Made by a program: the position numbers and the translations under genes. The notes beneath the pieces were generated by a model that saw nothing but the letters and a program-made list of their open reading frames with translations, made no database searches and was not told the DNA's origin. Source: an uncultured Alistipes sp. (GTDB lineage: Bacteria > Bacteroidota > Bacteroidia > Bacteroidales > Rikenellaceae). From it: 45,561 nt of DNA. Location of the stretch: assembly GCA_944321945.1 (NCBI GenBank), contig CALUNE010000018.1, positions 1 to 45,561 of the forward strand. Reading direction: 5' to 3'. Below are positions 17,496-25,020 of the stretch, piece after piece; position 1 is the stretch's first letter; every line of letters begins with the position of its first letter.

Positions 17496-20129
17496 TTACC
17501 GACGGCCGTTGAGGGCGATCATGTCGCAGAGCGTGGTGTTGAAATCTTCGGCGGCGAGCAGCCGTTCGAGGGTCAGATGCATACGGTAGCGCCACTGGTA
17601 GCGCGGGATGGCCGGGATGTTGATCCGCTCGGCGAAGGGATCTGGGGCGCGCAGCGCGGGATCCATCGAGAGCCAGTCCTGCAGGGGCAGAATGGTGAAC
17701 ATGGCCGGTGAGGCGAGATGCATCTCGATGATGCGGCGGCAGATCCACGGTTCGCCGTGCTGCGGCGTATTGCCCTCGCCGTGCAGCACCTCGCGGTAGA
17801 AGCGCATCGTGACCTTGCGGTCCTCCTCCCACCAGGCCCGCAGCGGATTCATGTCGTGGGTCGAGGTGGTGCAGACGCACAGGTAGGGGTAGCGGGCCGG
17901 ATCGGCGAAACTTTCACCCGGGTTTTTGGGCATGCGCTGAATCTCGAGCGAGAGGATCTGCAGCATGCGCATCGTTTCGGGGACGCAGTCGGGGATCATG
18001 CCCAGATCCTCGCCGCAGGGCAGCATGTCGGTGGCCGTCTGCAGTACGGGGAGTTTTCGCAGGCCCGATTCCTTCCAGAAAAGGTCGTGGCGACGGTAGA
18101 AGAACTCCTCGTGCAGGCGGTCGAAAGCCTCCTGCTGCCAGCGGGCCAGCAGCTGGTAGGAACGGGTTTGACGGCCTGCGATGCGGGGGTGGAAGAGCCC
18201 CTTGCGGCGGGGATCCTCGATGAAGAGCACGTCGTCCAACAGGGTCATCAACCCCTCGCGCAGCTGTTTCGTCGGAGCATCGTCCCCCGCAAGCTGCTCG
18301 GCGACCCGACGCTGGGTGGCATATTCGGGACGGAGACGCCCCTGGTCGATGCAGCGTTGACGCACCTCGTCGGCACGTTCGCCGAAGATCCCGGCGAGGG
18401 TCTGCTCGTCGAGCGGAGGTGTCGTGCCGAACCCTTCGGCCACGTCGAATCCCATCTGTCGCAGCTCCTCGGCCGTATAGGGCAGGGCGGGGTTGAAGTG
18501 GCCCAGCAGGCCGTGGATCGAATCTTCGGGGATCTCCCAGATGCGGAAGAATCCGAGAATGTGGTCGATGCGATAGGCGTCGAAATAGGTGGCCATCTTG
18601 CGCAGCCGTTCGCGCCACCAGGCGTAGTGGTCGCGGGCCATGCGTTCCCAGTCGTAGGTCGGGAATCCCCAGTTCTGCCCCTGGGCCGCGAAGGCATCGG
18701 GCGGGGCTCCGGCCTGCGAATCGAGGTGGAAGAGCTGCGGCGACTGCCAGGCGTCGCAGCTCGTGCGGCTGACCCCGATCGGCAGGTCGCCCTTGAGGAT
18801 GATGCCGCGGCTGTGGGCGTAGCGCGAGACCTCGGAGAGCTGCAGGTGCAGGTAGAACTGGACGTAGCAGTGGTAGGCCACTTCGTCGCGGTGGTCGATG
18901 CAGTATGCTTCGACGCGTTTGCGGTTGTAGCGCGACATTGCGCCCCACTGCGTGAAGTCGGCCGTGCGGTGTTCGTCGCGCAGCGTGCAGTAGGCCGCAT
19001 AGGGGATCAGCCACGAGCGGTTCTCGGTCAGGAAGTCCTGGTAGTCGGAGCGTGAGGCCGTATAGGCGGCGTTTCGGGCGAAGGCTTCGCGCAGCAGGCG
19101 TTGTTTGGCACGGTTGACCCGTTCGTAATCCACCTCGGGCAGGGCGTTCAGCTCGTCACGCAGGCGGCGGTAGGTGTCGTCCTCCACGACGCCGGCCTCG
19201 GTCAGCCGCAGAAATTGCGGATGAAGCGCGAAACTCGAGTTGGCGTTGTAGGGGTAGGAGTCCTCCCACGTGCCGGACATCGAGGTGTCGTTGACCGGCA
19301 GGAGTTGGATGACCCGCTGACGGGTGGCGGCGGCCCAGTCGATGAGGAGCTTCAGGTCGAGGAACTCACCGACGCCGAAACTCTTCTCCGAACGGAGCGA
19401 GAAGACCGGAATGGCCGTTCCGGCACTGCGCCAGCGCTGCTCCGGGAAACGGGGCAGCAGTGAGGCGTCGAGAAGGATCTCGTCGTCGGCGGGGGTGTAG
19501 TTCCAGATGCGGTTGGCCCCCTCTTCCCAGAGGATGGGTGCGAGGGTGCGCCGGTCGGCGATGAGCAGTTTGTATTCACTTCCGGCGGGCAGCGAGCAGG
19601 CGCATCCCCATACCGGAAAGTCGATGTCGTCCAGCGCCACGATCCGCTGCCAGTTGTCGAGCGCCGAGCCGGCCAGAGCCAGCGTCTGGTCGGGGTGGAC
19701 CATGGGCTGCACGATCCGCAGCCAGACGTCGGCCTGCGAGGGCTCCGCGCCGATGGCCGTCGGGCGGGTTGTATCGGGCGCATCGGGTGCGGCACCGGCT
19801 GCCCGGGCGAAGATTCCGCGCGTGTAGGCCATGGTACAGAACGTCGTGTCGGGCCGCATCTCCTGCCAGCGGTCCCGGATGCGGATGCGCCGGCGGTCGT
19901 GCACGTTCGGCAGATGCAGCGTGTGGTCGTGCCATTCGGTGCGGACGATCTCTCCGTCGCGTTCGACCGCATAGCGGTAGACGAGCGCCTGTCCGGGTTT
20001 CCGGTATTCGAGACCTCCCTGCCAGATGTCGCCGTCGGTGTATTGCAGTTCGATTTTTCGTTTGCCGAGCAGCAGGACAAGCCGCTCGCCCCATTGGGTG
20101 TGGTATTCGATTTCGAAGATCAGTTGCAT
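17496..20129 (-). CDS. malQ: 4-alpha-glucanotransferase, GH77, DPE2-like with N-terminal CBM20-type domains
   Basis: The enzyme transfers alpha-1,4-glucan segments between acceptors in maltooligosaccharide and glycogen metabolism. At 877 residues it is longer than E. coli MalQ (about 690) because of two N-terminal starch-binding-like domains: residues about 1-100 (MQLIFEIEYHTQWGERLVLLLG) and 125-230 (VWLRIVQPMVHPDQTLALAGS). This is the DPE2-type layout. The GH77 domain starts near residue 260 (AIPVFSLRSEKSFGVGEFLDLKLLIDWA). Likely catalytic residues are Asp in AYRIDHILGFFRIWEIP, Glu in GEDLGMIPDCVP and Asp in STHDMNPLRAWW. No secretion signal is seen, so it is cytoplasmic. The aldolase gene is divergent from it. 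Confidence 0.95.
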   Translation of the reverse strand: MQLIFEIEYHTQWGERLVLLLGKRKIELQYTDGDIWQGGLEYRKPGQALVYRYAVERDGEIVRTEWHDHTLHLPNVHDRRRIRIRDRWQEMRPDTTFCTMAYTRGIFARAAGAAPDAPDTTRPTAIGAEPSQADVWLRIVQPMVHPDQTLALAGSALDNWQRIVALDDIDFPVWGCACSLPAGSEYKLLIADRRTLAPILWEEGANRIWNYTPADDEILLDASLLPRFPEQRWRSAGTAIPVFSLRSEKSFGVGEFLDLKLLIDWAAATRQRVIQLLPVNDTSMSGTWEDSYPYNANSSFALHPQFLRLTEAGVVEDDTYRRLRDELNALPEVDYERVNRAKQRLLREAFARNAAYTASRSDYQDFLTENRSWLIPYAAYCTLRDEHRTADFTQWGAMSRYNRKRVEAYCIDHRDEVAYHCYVQFYLHLQLSEVSRYAHSRGIILKGDLPIGVSRTSCDAWQSPQLFHLDSQAGAPPDAFAAQGQNWGFPTYDWERMARDHYAWWRERLRKMATYFDAYRIDHILGFFRIWEIPEDSIHGLLGHFNPALPYTAEELRQMGFDVAEGFGTTPPLDEQTLAGIFGERADEVRQRCIDQGRLRPEYATQRRVAEQLAGDDAPTKQLREGLMTLLDDVLFIEDPRRKGLFHPRIAGRQTRSYQLLARWQQEAFDRLHEEFFYRRHDLFWKESGLRKLPVLQTATDMLPCGEDLGMIPDCVPETMRMLQILSLEIQRMPKNPGESFADPARYPYLCVCTTSTHDMNPLRAWWEEDRKVTMRFYREVLHGEGNTPQHGEPWICRRIIEMHLASPAMFTILPLQDWLSMDPALRAPDPFAERINIPAIPRYQWRYRMHLTLERLLAAEDFNTTLCDMIALNGRR

Positions 20130-20169
20130 AGGTTGTCGGGATCGTCGGTTTGGTGCGGTTTCCTCTCTA

Positions 20170-20177
20170 CAAAATTA
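20170..20177 (-). promoter_or_regulatory. Candidate -7 box for malQ
   Basis: The minus strand reads TAATTTTG 41 bases before the malQ ATG. No TTG lies at the standard distance. On the plus strand TATCTTTA (20220-20227) is a near match that could serve the divergent aldolase. Confidence 0.4.
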
Positions 20178-20260
20178 AAAAAATTGTCCGATCCTTGGCA
20201 CAGCCTCGGAAAAAATAGGTATCTTTATTCTATCGACCAACCAAAAACTGCAGTCATCGT

Positions 20261-20920
20261 ATGAAATTCTTTATCGACACGGCGAATCTCGATCAGATTC
20301 GCGAAGCCCACAAACTGGGTGTCCTCGACGGCGTTACGACCAACCCGTCGCTCATGGCCCGGGAGAACATCCGCGGTGCGGAGGCCTGCAACCGCCATTA
20401 CGTGGAGATCTGCCGCATCGTCGGCGGAGATGTCAGCGCGGAGGTCATTGCCACGGATTTCGACGGCATGGTGCGTGAAGGCGAGGCGCTGGCGGCACTT
20501 GATCCGCACATCGTCGTGAAGATCCCCTGCACGGCCGAGGGGATCCGAGCCGTGAGGTGGTTCGCCGACCGGGGCATCCGCACCAACTGCACGCTGGTCT
20601 TTTCGGTGGGGCAGGCGCTGCTGGCCGCCAAGGCCGGTGCGACCTACGTGTCGCCGTTTGTCGGGCGTCTGGACGACATCTCGGAGGACGGTGTGGCGCT
20701 CGTGGCCCACATCGTGCGCGTCTATCGTACCTATGGATTCAAGACGCAGGTGCTGGCCGCCTCGATCCGCCATACGCACCACATCATCCAGTGTCTGGAT
20801 GCCGGAGCCGACGTGGTGACCTGTCCGCTGGCGGCCATCCTCGGACTGTTGAAACACCCGTTGACCGACAGCGGTCTGAAGCAGTTCCTGGCCGATCATG
20901 CCCGGGTGAACCAGGGCTGA
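20261..20920 (+). CDS. fsa: Transaldolase-like fructose-6-phosphate aldolase (TAL/FSA family)
   Basis: The 219-residue protein is the short single-domain (beta/alpha)8 form of the transaldolase family. It starts with the signature MKFFIDTANLDQIREAHKLGVLDGVTTNPSLMA. The Schiff-base lysine is in HIVVKIPCT (about residue 86), followed by GIRTNCTLVFSVGQALLAAKAGATYVSPFVGRLDDI and QVLAASIRHTHHIIQCLDAGADVVTCP. Members either cleave fructose-6-phosphate or act as true transaldolases, and sequence reading alone does not separate them. Its place in the pentose phosphate pathway fits neighbouring malQ only loosely. Cytoplasmic. Confidence 0.93.
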   Translation: MKFFIDTANLDQIREAHKLGVLDGVTTNPSLMARENIRGAEACNRHYVEICRIVGGDVSAEVIATDFDGMVREGEALAALDPHIVVKIPCTAEGIRAVRWFADRGIRTNCTLVFSVGQALLAAKAGATYVSPFVGRLDDISEDGVALVAHIVRVYRTYGFKTQVLAASIRHTHHIIQCLDAGADVVTCPLAAILGLLKHPLTDSGLKQFLADHARVNQG

Positions 20921-20943
20921 CGGCCCTCTTCTCGGATACAACG

Positions 20944-20972
20944 GCGGCGGACCTTCTCCGAGGGTTCGCCGC
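20944..20972 (+). terminator. Possible terminator after the aldolase
   Basis: A 10-bp stem with one G-U pair (GCGGCGGACC with GGTTCGCCGC) around TTCTCCGA, with no T tract. Confidence 0.4.
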
Positions 20973-21009
20973 TACCTCTCATGACCGCTTCGGATGGGGC
21001 AATCCGCCG

Positions 21010-21702
21010 CTATCCGATCAGCTTCAGCAGGCGGTTCTCCGCCACGTCGGGGAAGAGTTCCCGGAAATGGTCGAGGATGCGGGCGTACGATTCGTCGGGC
21101 GTGCGGTCGGGGTGCAAAGCGCCGTAGAGGGCCTCCGGAGCCATATAGCGGGCCACGCCCCAGCCGTAGGGGTTGCCGTGGCGGTCGAGGTTGTATTCGA
21201 AATCGGCGATCACGAGCCGCCCTTCCATCTGGAGACGCGTCAGAATCGGGTCGAGCGAGATCTTTTCATCCTCCGGCACCTCCGATTCGGGATCCGTGGC
21301 GCGGCACCGGCTGCGTCCGCGGGCAAATCCGAGCATGCGGCGCAGCTCCTGAATCGTGGCCGAGCCCTCGACCTCGATGGTCTGCATCACCACGTCGTCG
21401 AGCGCCGCGGCATCCTCGTTCGGTGCCAGCGTCCGCGAACGGCGGTAGTTGAGCCAGTCGGGGAGCCATTCGCGGCTGACGAATCCGGCCTTGCGGTTGA
21501 AGAACTTGCCGTAGGCGCAGTGGCCCTCGCGGATGATCGGCCCTTTCCACTCCCAGGCGCCCTCTTCGTCGGAGAACCAGTATTCCGGGGCGATCATCTC
21601 CTCGATCGAGAAGCCGGGGATGCCGCACCGGAAAAAAGGCAGGAATCCGAGTTCGAGACATCGCTCCTCGACCTCGGTTGAACTGTTCAGACGGGATTTC
21701 AT
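21010..21702 (-). CDS. AlkZ-related (YcaQ-like winged-helix) protein
   Basis: The 230-residue product resembles the Bacteroidota proteins named AlkZ-related, distant relatives of the AlkZ/YcaQ DNA glycosylase winged-helix fold. Visible conserved blocks are LGFLPFFRCGIPGFSIEEMIAPEYWFSDEEGAWEWKGPIIR, YGKFFNRKAGFVSREWLPDWLNYRR, ITRL-type LTRLQMEGRLVIADFEY and GWGVARYMAPEALYG, ending in a helix LFPDVAENRLLKLIG. Start ATG 21702 is chosen because the open frame upstream is non-coding in character. A DNA-repair role is family inference only. Its upstream region is now bounded by the integrated element. Confidence 0.72.
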   Translation of the reverse strand: MKSRLNSSTEVEERCLELGFLPFFRCGIPGFSIEEMIAPEYWFSDEEGAWEWKGPIIREGHCAYGKFFNRKAGFVSREWLPDWLNYRRSRTLAPNEDAAALDDVVMQTIEVEGSATIQELRRMLGFARGRSRCRATDPESEVPEDEKISLDPILTRLQMEGRLVIADFEYNLDRHGNPYGWGVARYMAPEALYGALHPDRTPDESYARILDHFRELFPDVAENRLLKLIG

Positions 21703-22099
21703 CGTTTTCTGTATTTTGCGATCCGGGCGGTGTCGGGCGCGGGTCTCCGGAGGACGAACTGCTCCGGAGCCGGTGTGCCGGTACCGTTGGATTCGTTTCG
21801 TCGGCGGGTGCGGTTGAGGTCCCTCCGGGGCCGGCGGCATCCGCGTTGTGATTCGTCTTGTAAAAATAACGGATTCCGAGCAAATCTCCAAGTAAAACAC
21901 GACCTCGGAAGCTGATCGAAGGGCCGGGGTATTTGTCACAAATCTTATTGCCTGCCAGACTTTCGATTCGCCCTTTCCTGAAGATTTTCGGGAATACCCC
22001 CCCCCTCGAAGTGAAGGCAGGAATGCTGATTGTGTTGAGATACAGCTTATTGTTATGCATCCGGGCGCGTACAAAAAAGGAGCCCCGGAAAAGGCTCCT
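21703..22099. other. Chromosomal flank left of the integrated element
   Basis: About 400 bases without a gene. They hold the presumed promoter region of the AlkZ-related gene (no clear box found), a run of nine C's at 22007-22015, and at the right edge the tRNA-type terminator listed separately. Base composition changes abruptly from GC-rich to AT-rich at about 22100. Confidence 0.55.
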
Positions 22100-22101
22100 T
22101 T
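22073..22101 (-). terminator. Orphaned tRNA-Leu(UAG) terminator
   Basis: On the minus strand AAAGGAGCC pairs with GGCTCCTTT around TTTTCCGG and runs into six T's. Nothing to its right is now transcribed toward it. If the 7-kb element is removed, it sits three bases after the 3' end of tRNA-Leu(UAG), the arrangement seen at tRNA-Glu and tRNA-Leu(CAG) here. Confidence 0.75.
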
Positions 22102-22105
22102 GTGC
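22100..22105. other. Left attachment core
   Basis: TTGTGC, identical to 29095-29100. To the left is the orphaned tRNA terminator; to the right is the detached recombinase tail. Confidence 0.75.
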
Positions 22106-22216
22106 AATTTGGTGAAAGACTATCGAACTTTTATTGAGGATTTTCAGCGTCTGGTTCAATTTATAGATTATCTGGATGCGAGAGAGGAGTATTTGCCACC
22201 TGTACAGTGTAGATAA
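22106..22216 (+). pseudogene. Detached 3' end of the large serine recombinase gene (36 codons)
   Basis: Reading TTG TGC in the frame used by the recombinase at 29095, the left end continues open for 36 codons (NLVKDYRTFIEDFQRLVQFI onward, ending PPVQCR) to TAA at 22214-22216. The peptide is amphipathic, with regularly spaced Phe, Leu, Ile and Val, as in a helix or coiled coil. In the integrated state it has no native start. The first in-frame ATG (22055) lies in the chromosomal flank and would make a 53-residue chimera. Calling it the recombinase C-terminus is inference from frame and junction, not homology. Confidence 0.65.
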
Positions 22217-22430
22217 AGAAGAATTTTTGATTGGTAGCCGCTCTTGTTTTCTTCTGTATATCAGATCAATGTGCTATAAGCGTCCTTAAATCAATAGGAG
22301 ACAGAGGTAGGTGTGTTAAGAATGGGGCTGTTTGTTGAATATCGCGTCCTGCGCTCTTTGTAAAAATATTTCTATACTATGCTTGACTTTTCTACTTTCC
22401 CTACTATTTATTTATAAAAAGGATAGATAT

Positions 22431-22637
22431 ATGGAAAACAAGAAAAGAATTTACAGAGAACTGAATGATGAAACCAAAGCCAAAATCAGTCAATCATCTA
22501 AAAACCGACCAAAATCGGACAGTCATAAAACGCATATCAGTCAATCTATGAAACGCTATTGGCAGACAGTTCCGCATAGACCTGAGATAGAGCATACAAC
22601 GATGAACGATTTAATTGGGGTTGAGGATAATGATTAA
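22431..22637 (+). CDS. Small basic protein with NUMOD3-like motifs
   Basis: The 68-residue product has two successive segments, NDETKAKISQSSKNRPKSDSHK and THISQSMKRYW, resembling NUMOD3-type DNA-binding modules (ETK.KIS.S..GR..S..HK). These modules usually accompany homing nucleases, but no nuclease domain is present. ATG 22431 has an AAAAAGGAT stretch upstream and is preferred over 22332, whose extra residues form a hydrophobic stretch unlike a DNA-binding protein. It precedes the replication-type gene by 75 bases, so a role in replicon control or DNA binding is plausible but unproven. Confidence 0.6.
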   Translation: MENKKRIYRELNDETKAKISQSSKNRPKSDSHKTHISQSMKRYWQTVPHRPEIEHTTMNDLIGVEDND

Positions 22638-22712
22638 CCATTTATCAAGGTTGAGTTTTGGGTTTTACAAGGAGTTAACATTTAATAATAAAGAGATAAA
22701 TATGATATAGAT

Positions 22713-23696
22713 TTGATAAGATTGGATAAAATAAAAATAGTTTCTTCAATTGATTATATAAAAATTATAGATAAAAACAGATTCGATATTCATTATAAAG
22801 GAAATGATATAGTTAGCTATAAATTCACACAGTTACAACCTTTCTTATTATACGTTGAGGCTAATGTTAAGAATCAAGAATTGATTATTGAATTTACAGG
22901 AAAAATTCTTAGAGATAATTATCCTTCATTGATTAACCAAAGTAATATTAAAAATTGCTTGTTGTCTGTTAATGAGATAGGATTCTGTCTTTTAGATGTA
23001 GAAGATATTTTGATTAATGGAGAGGTTGTAAAGGTCGATGTTACACAAGATGTTCCGTATCCCGATTGTGGTGAATTGACTAAAATGATTCAGGCAAATA
23101 TTTCCAATTTTCGTAAGTATTTGCCCAGAATCATTAATGGGAACTTCACGATAGAGAAGAATGTGGTAACCAAGAGCCATAAGTGTCGTCTAACGATTTA
23201 TGATAAAAATAAGGAGATTAGACGTGCTGAAAATAGATTATTCTTATCTCAGTTGTCGGACAAGCAAAAACTTCTGAATTATTTTGAAGGTAAAGTCCGA
23301 TTTGAAATGAATTTGAATAGCAAAGAGCAAATTAGAAAGGCTTTACACATTACAGACTTATCAGTCGATTCTGTATTGAGTGCAAATGTCAATCCTATTT
23401 GGGAGTTCCTTGATCAGATTCTTGTTGATGCAGATTCAACAGACATTACTGCAAAGTGTGATGATTTGAAAGAACTGCTGAGAGGGGCACTTCTTCAAGT
23501 CTGCGATTATGATATTAAGAAGGTAGAAGCACAGTTGCGTCTGCATAGTTCTCCCAATACTCATATTTCCCAAACCTTGAAGCCTTTTAGGAAACTGCTT
23601 AAAAAGATCAACAATACACCAACTCTTCCGCTCAAGCAAACACTTCAATCTCTCTTGTTGGAGATCATGATCTTTTTTGCTGCTGTGGCAATCTAA
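22713..23696 (+). CDS. Replication initiation protein, phage gene II/CRI-like
   Basis: The 327-residue, AT-rich gene encodes motifs I associate with plasmid/phage replication proteins of the gene II/CRI group (rolling-circle nickases): LIIEFTGKILRDNYPSLINQSNI, VVKVDVTQDV, CRLTIYDKNKEIRRAE and KVRFEMNLNSKEQIRKAL. Such proteins nick the plus-strand origin. There is no ATG start. The first usable codon is TTG 22713 or TTG 22722, while the best ribosome-binding site (AAAGAG at 22690-22695) fits an ATG at 22702 that reads ATG ATA TAG in another frame. The start may therefore be non-canonical or damaged. The C-terminal 90 residues are helical. Confidence 0.55.
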   Translation: MIRLDKIKIVSSIDYIKIIDKNRFDIHYKGNDIVSYKFTQLQPFLLYVEANVKNQELIIEFTGKILRDNYPSLINQSNIKNCLLSVNEIGFCLLDVEDILINGEVVKVDVTQDVPYPDCGELTKMIQANISNFRKYLPRIINGNFTIEKNVVTKSHKCRLTIYDKNKEIRRAENRLFLSQLSDKQKLLNYFEGKVRFEMNLNSKEQIRKALHITDLSVDSVLSANVNPIWEFLDQILVDADSTDITAKCDDLKELLRGALLQVCDYDIKKVEAQLRLHSSPNTHISQTLKPFRKLLKKINNTPTLPLKQTLQSLLLEIMIFFAAVAI

Positions 23697-23704
23697 TTTT
23701 GTAT

Positions 23705-23774
23705 TAAAATAATCTTTTCAGATGTTTGCAAAGGCACTCAGTTTTGTTGCAATCTAATCTAAAAGATTATTTTA
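23705..23774. repeat. 14-bp perfect inverted repeat with 42-nt loop
   Basis: TAAAATAATCTTTT (23705-23718) and its exact complement (23761-23774) face each other between the convergent replication gene and the 77-residue minus-strand gene, whose stop codon lies in the right arm. A 10-bp direct repeat, GCAATCTAAT, occurs at 23688-23697 and 23749-23758. It could be a bidirectional terminator, a replication structure or a recombination site. Confidence 0.7.
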
Positions 23775-24000
23775 CTTGTTTGGGGATAGTGATGAGCGTA
23801 CCTTTTCGAATAATGCAGAGTTTATTTTTATAGGGCTTATTTGCTGAAAGCCCGTAGTTACGCAGGCTGCCATATGTAATCCCAATTTGTTCTTTATTGA
23901 ATTTCTCAAAAATGGCAGCCAAGCTACCAAAATAATGATGGCTGTTATCACACAACAGTTCAACATGGACAACCGTCCGTTCTACTTTCTCCTTTTCCAT
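23767..24000 (-). CDS. 77-residue conserved-looking protein, function unknown
   Basis: The product begins MEKEKVERTVVHVELLCDNS and ends KLCIIRKGTLITIPKQVK, with the ordered motif GITYGSLRNYGLSANKPYKNK in between. No signal or membrane segment is present. It has a well-formed promoter on the minus strand (24017-24047) and is divergent from the 54-residue gene. The composition matches the rest of the element. I recognise the type from small Bacteroidales accessory-element proteins but cannot assign a function; a DNA-binding regulator is possible. Confidence 0.6.
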   Translation of the reverse strand: MEKEKVERTVVHVELLCDNSHHYFGSLAAIFEKFNKEQIGITYGSLRNYGLSANKPYKNKLCIIRKGTLITIPKQVK

Positions 24001-24016
24001 ATTATGCTGTTTTAAG

Positions 24017-24047
24017 CAAAGCTATAAAAATATGACAAATATTCAAA
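24017..24047 (-). promoter_or_regulatory. Promoter of the 77-residue gene
   Basis: On the minus strand TTTG (24047-24044), 19 bases, then TAGCTTTG (24024-24017): a full consensus match ending 16 bases before the ATG. Confidence 0.7.
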
Positions 24048-24060
24048 ATAAATCACGTTT

Positions 24061-24100
24061 ATATTTGCATATATGAAATATATGTCATATATTTGTGTTG
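24061..24100 (+). promoter_or_regulatory. Promoter/operator copy 1 of a duplicated element sequence
   Basis: It contains TTTG (24064-24067), 20 bases and TATATTTG (24088-24095). A second -7-like box lies at 24060-24067. The 40 bases match 26558-26596 at about 35 of 39 aligned positions with one gap and include repeated ATATATG/ATATAT motifs that could be operators. Confidence 0.7.
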
Positions 24101-24115
24101 TGAACGAGACGGTAT

Positions 24116-24280
24116 ATGGCAACGGAAAGGAAATACAAGATTATGGGGGCGGGAAGTGGGCTTTATGTATGGAATGTGGAGACGGGTGAGAAGGTGTATC
24201 GCGGTCGCTCCTATGCCGATTGCCGTAATAAGCTCTACGAATTGATGGGGTGGAGGACTCCCAAACATTGGAAATTTTAA
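24116..24280 (+). CDS. 54-residue basic protein, function unknown
   Basis: ATG 24116 to TAA 24278-24280. The product starts MATERKYKIMGAGSGLYVWN and contains TGEKVYRGRSYADCRNKLYELMGW and a C-terminal WRTPKHWKF. It lies 20 bases after a strong -7 box and 30 bases before the DUF2693 gene, probably in one transcript. It is basic and rich in Tyr and Trp. The shared promoter sequence with the small serine recombinase gene suggests common control. No family is recognised. Confidence 0.6.
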   Translation: MATERKYKIMGAGSGLYVWNVETGEKVYRGRSYADCRNKLYELMGWRTPKHWKF

Positions 24281-24310
24281 CAATTAGGTGTAATAAAAAA
24301 TCTTACAAAT

Positions 24311-24646
24311 ATGGCTCAGGTTATTTTACTCAATGACAACACGGTAGTGCGTGCAAAGGTTATTGCAGCTCGCACCTCTTCAAGAATGGTGGATGGCATT
24401 TCAAAGGCTCTTTTGATAGAGCAACTCAAACGGAAATTGCGTAGCGGGCAGATTGTAAAGTTTGCCTATCTGAAAAAGGATGGAAGCATCAGAATCGCTT
24501 TTGGTACCACGAATCCAGACTTTATAGCAGATAAGGTTTGCGGCTGGGGCGTATCGCGTGAAGAGTATGCAACAACAGCCTATTTTGATCTTGAAAAAGC
24601 TGCTTGGAGAAGCTTCCGGTGGAAGAATTTGATAGCGGTGTATTAG
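24311..24646 (+). CDS. DUF2693 (WYL_2-like, SH3-like barrel) protein
   Basis: The 111-residue protein matches the pattern of small Bacteroidales accessory proteins annotated DUF2693/WYL_2: MAQVILLNDNTVVRAKVIAART at the start, KRKLRSGQIVKFAYLKKDGSIRIAFGTTNPDFI in the middle and AYFDLEKAAWRSFRWKNLIAVY at the end. The VKFAYLKKDGSIR strand pair and the terminal SFRW segment suggest the small beta-barrel fold. The biochemical role is unknown. A terminator overlaps its stop codon. Confidence 0.78.
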   Translation: MAQVILLNDNTVVRAKVIAARTSSRMVDGISKALLIEQLKRKLRSGQIVKFAYLKKDGSIRIAFGTTNPDFIADKVCGWGVSREEYATTAYFDLEKAAWRSFRWKNLIAVY

Positions 24647-24664
24647 CCGCTATCTTTCTTTTTT
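24631..24664 (+). terminator. Rho-independent terminator overlapping the DUF2693 stop
   Basis: GATAGCGG pairs perfectly with CCGCTATC around an 8-nt loop containing the end of the gene, followed by TTTCTTTTTT. Confidence 0.85.
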
Positions 24665-24707
24665 GCAAAACCTCGCACAGAGTGCTGTTCATGTGAAAAT
24701 AATTTTC

Positions 24708-24715
24708 TATCTTTG
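24708..24715 (+). promoter_or_regulatory. Isolated -7 box
   Basis: TATCTTTG matches the consensus 17 bases before a 37-codon ORF. No -33 TTG at the usual distance. Confidence 0.35.
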
Positions 24716-24732
24716 TTTTGCTGAACGCAGAA

Positions 24733-24846
24733 ATGCAGTCAGCAGACATATTTGATGAAAGTGTTTTCGCACTTCCCTGCCAGAAAATGTGGAAGTTTTC
24801 AAAGAGAAGGGATGGACGAACAGCACTCATTCCTTGTGTAGATTAG
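24733..24846 (+). CDS. Possible 37-residue ORF
   Basis: ATG 24733 to TAG 24844-24846 encodes MQSADIFDESVFALPCQKMW and a basic tail. The -7 box just upstream and a weak ACCCCA/TGGGGT hairpin with TTTT at about 24871-24896 suggest a small transcription unit, but nothing shows that it is translated. It could equally be a small RNA. The rest of 24665-25020 shows no other gene. Confidence 0.25.
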   Translation: MQSADIFDESVFALPCQKMWKFSKRRDGRTALIPCVD

Positions 24847-25020
24847 GGTGGCATGTCTTGTGCCCAGACCCCATATCTATCTTGGTGTGGGGTTTTGCGT
24901 CGTTTATTTTCTCATGGGTCCTTCCACTACCTTCTGGCAAGTAAGCGAAACGGCTCCACACTTTCTTTTTTATAAAATCTTCTCAGGAGTCGGGAAGAAC
25001 CTAAACTAACCAAACCGGTT

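Noticed and set aside
22055-22216. A 53-residue gene starting at ATG 22055
   Set aside because: The first 15 codons lie in the chromosomal flank and terminator hairpin and the rest in the element, so the frame is a junction product, better explained as the detached recombinase tail.
22332-22430. Upstream extension of the NUMOD3-like small protein
   Set aside because: The added 33 residues are a hydrophobic stretch unsuited to a DNA-binding protein, and the better-placed ribosome-binding site serves ATG 22431.
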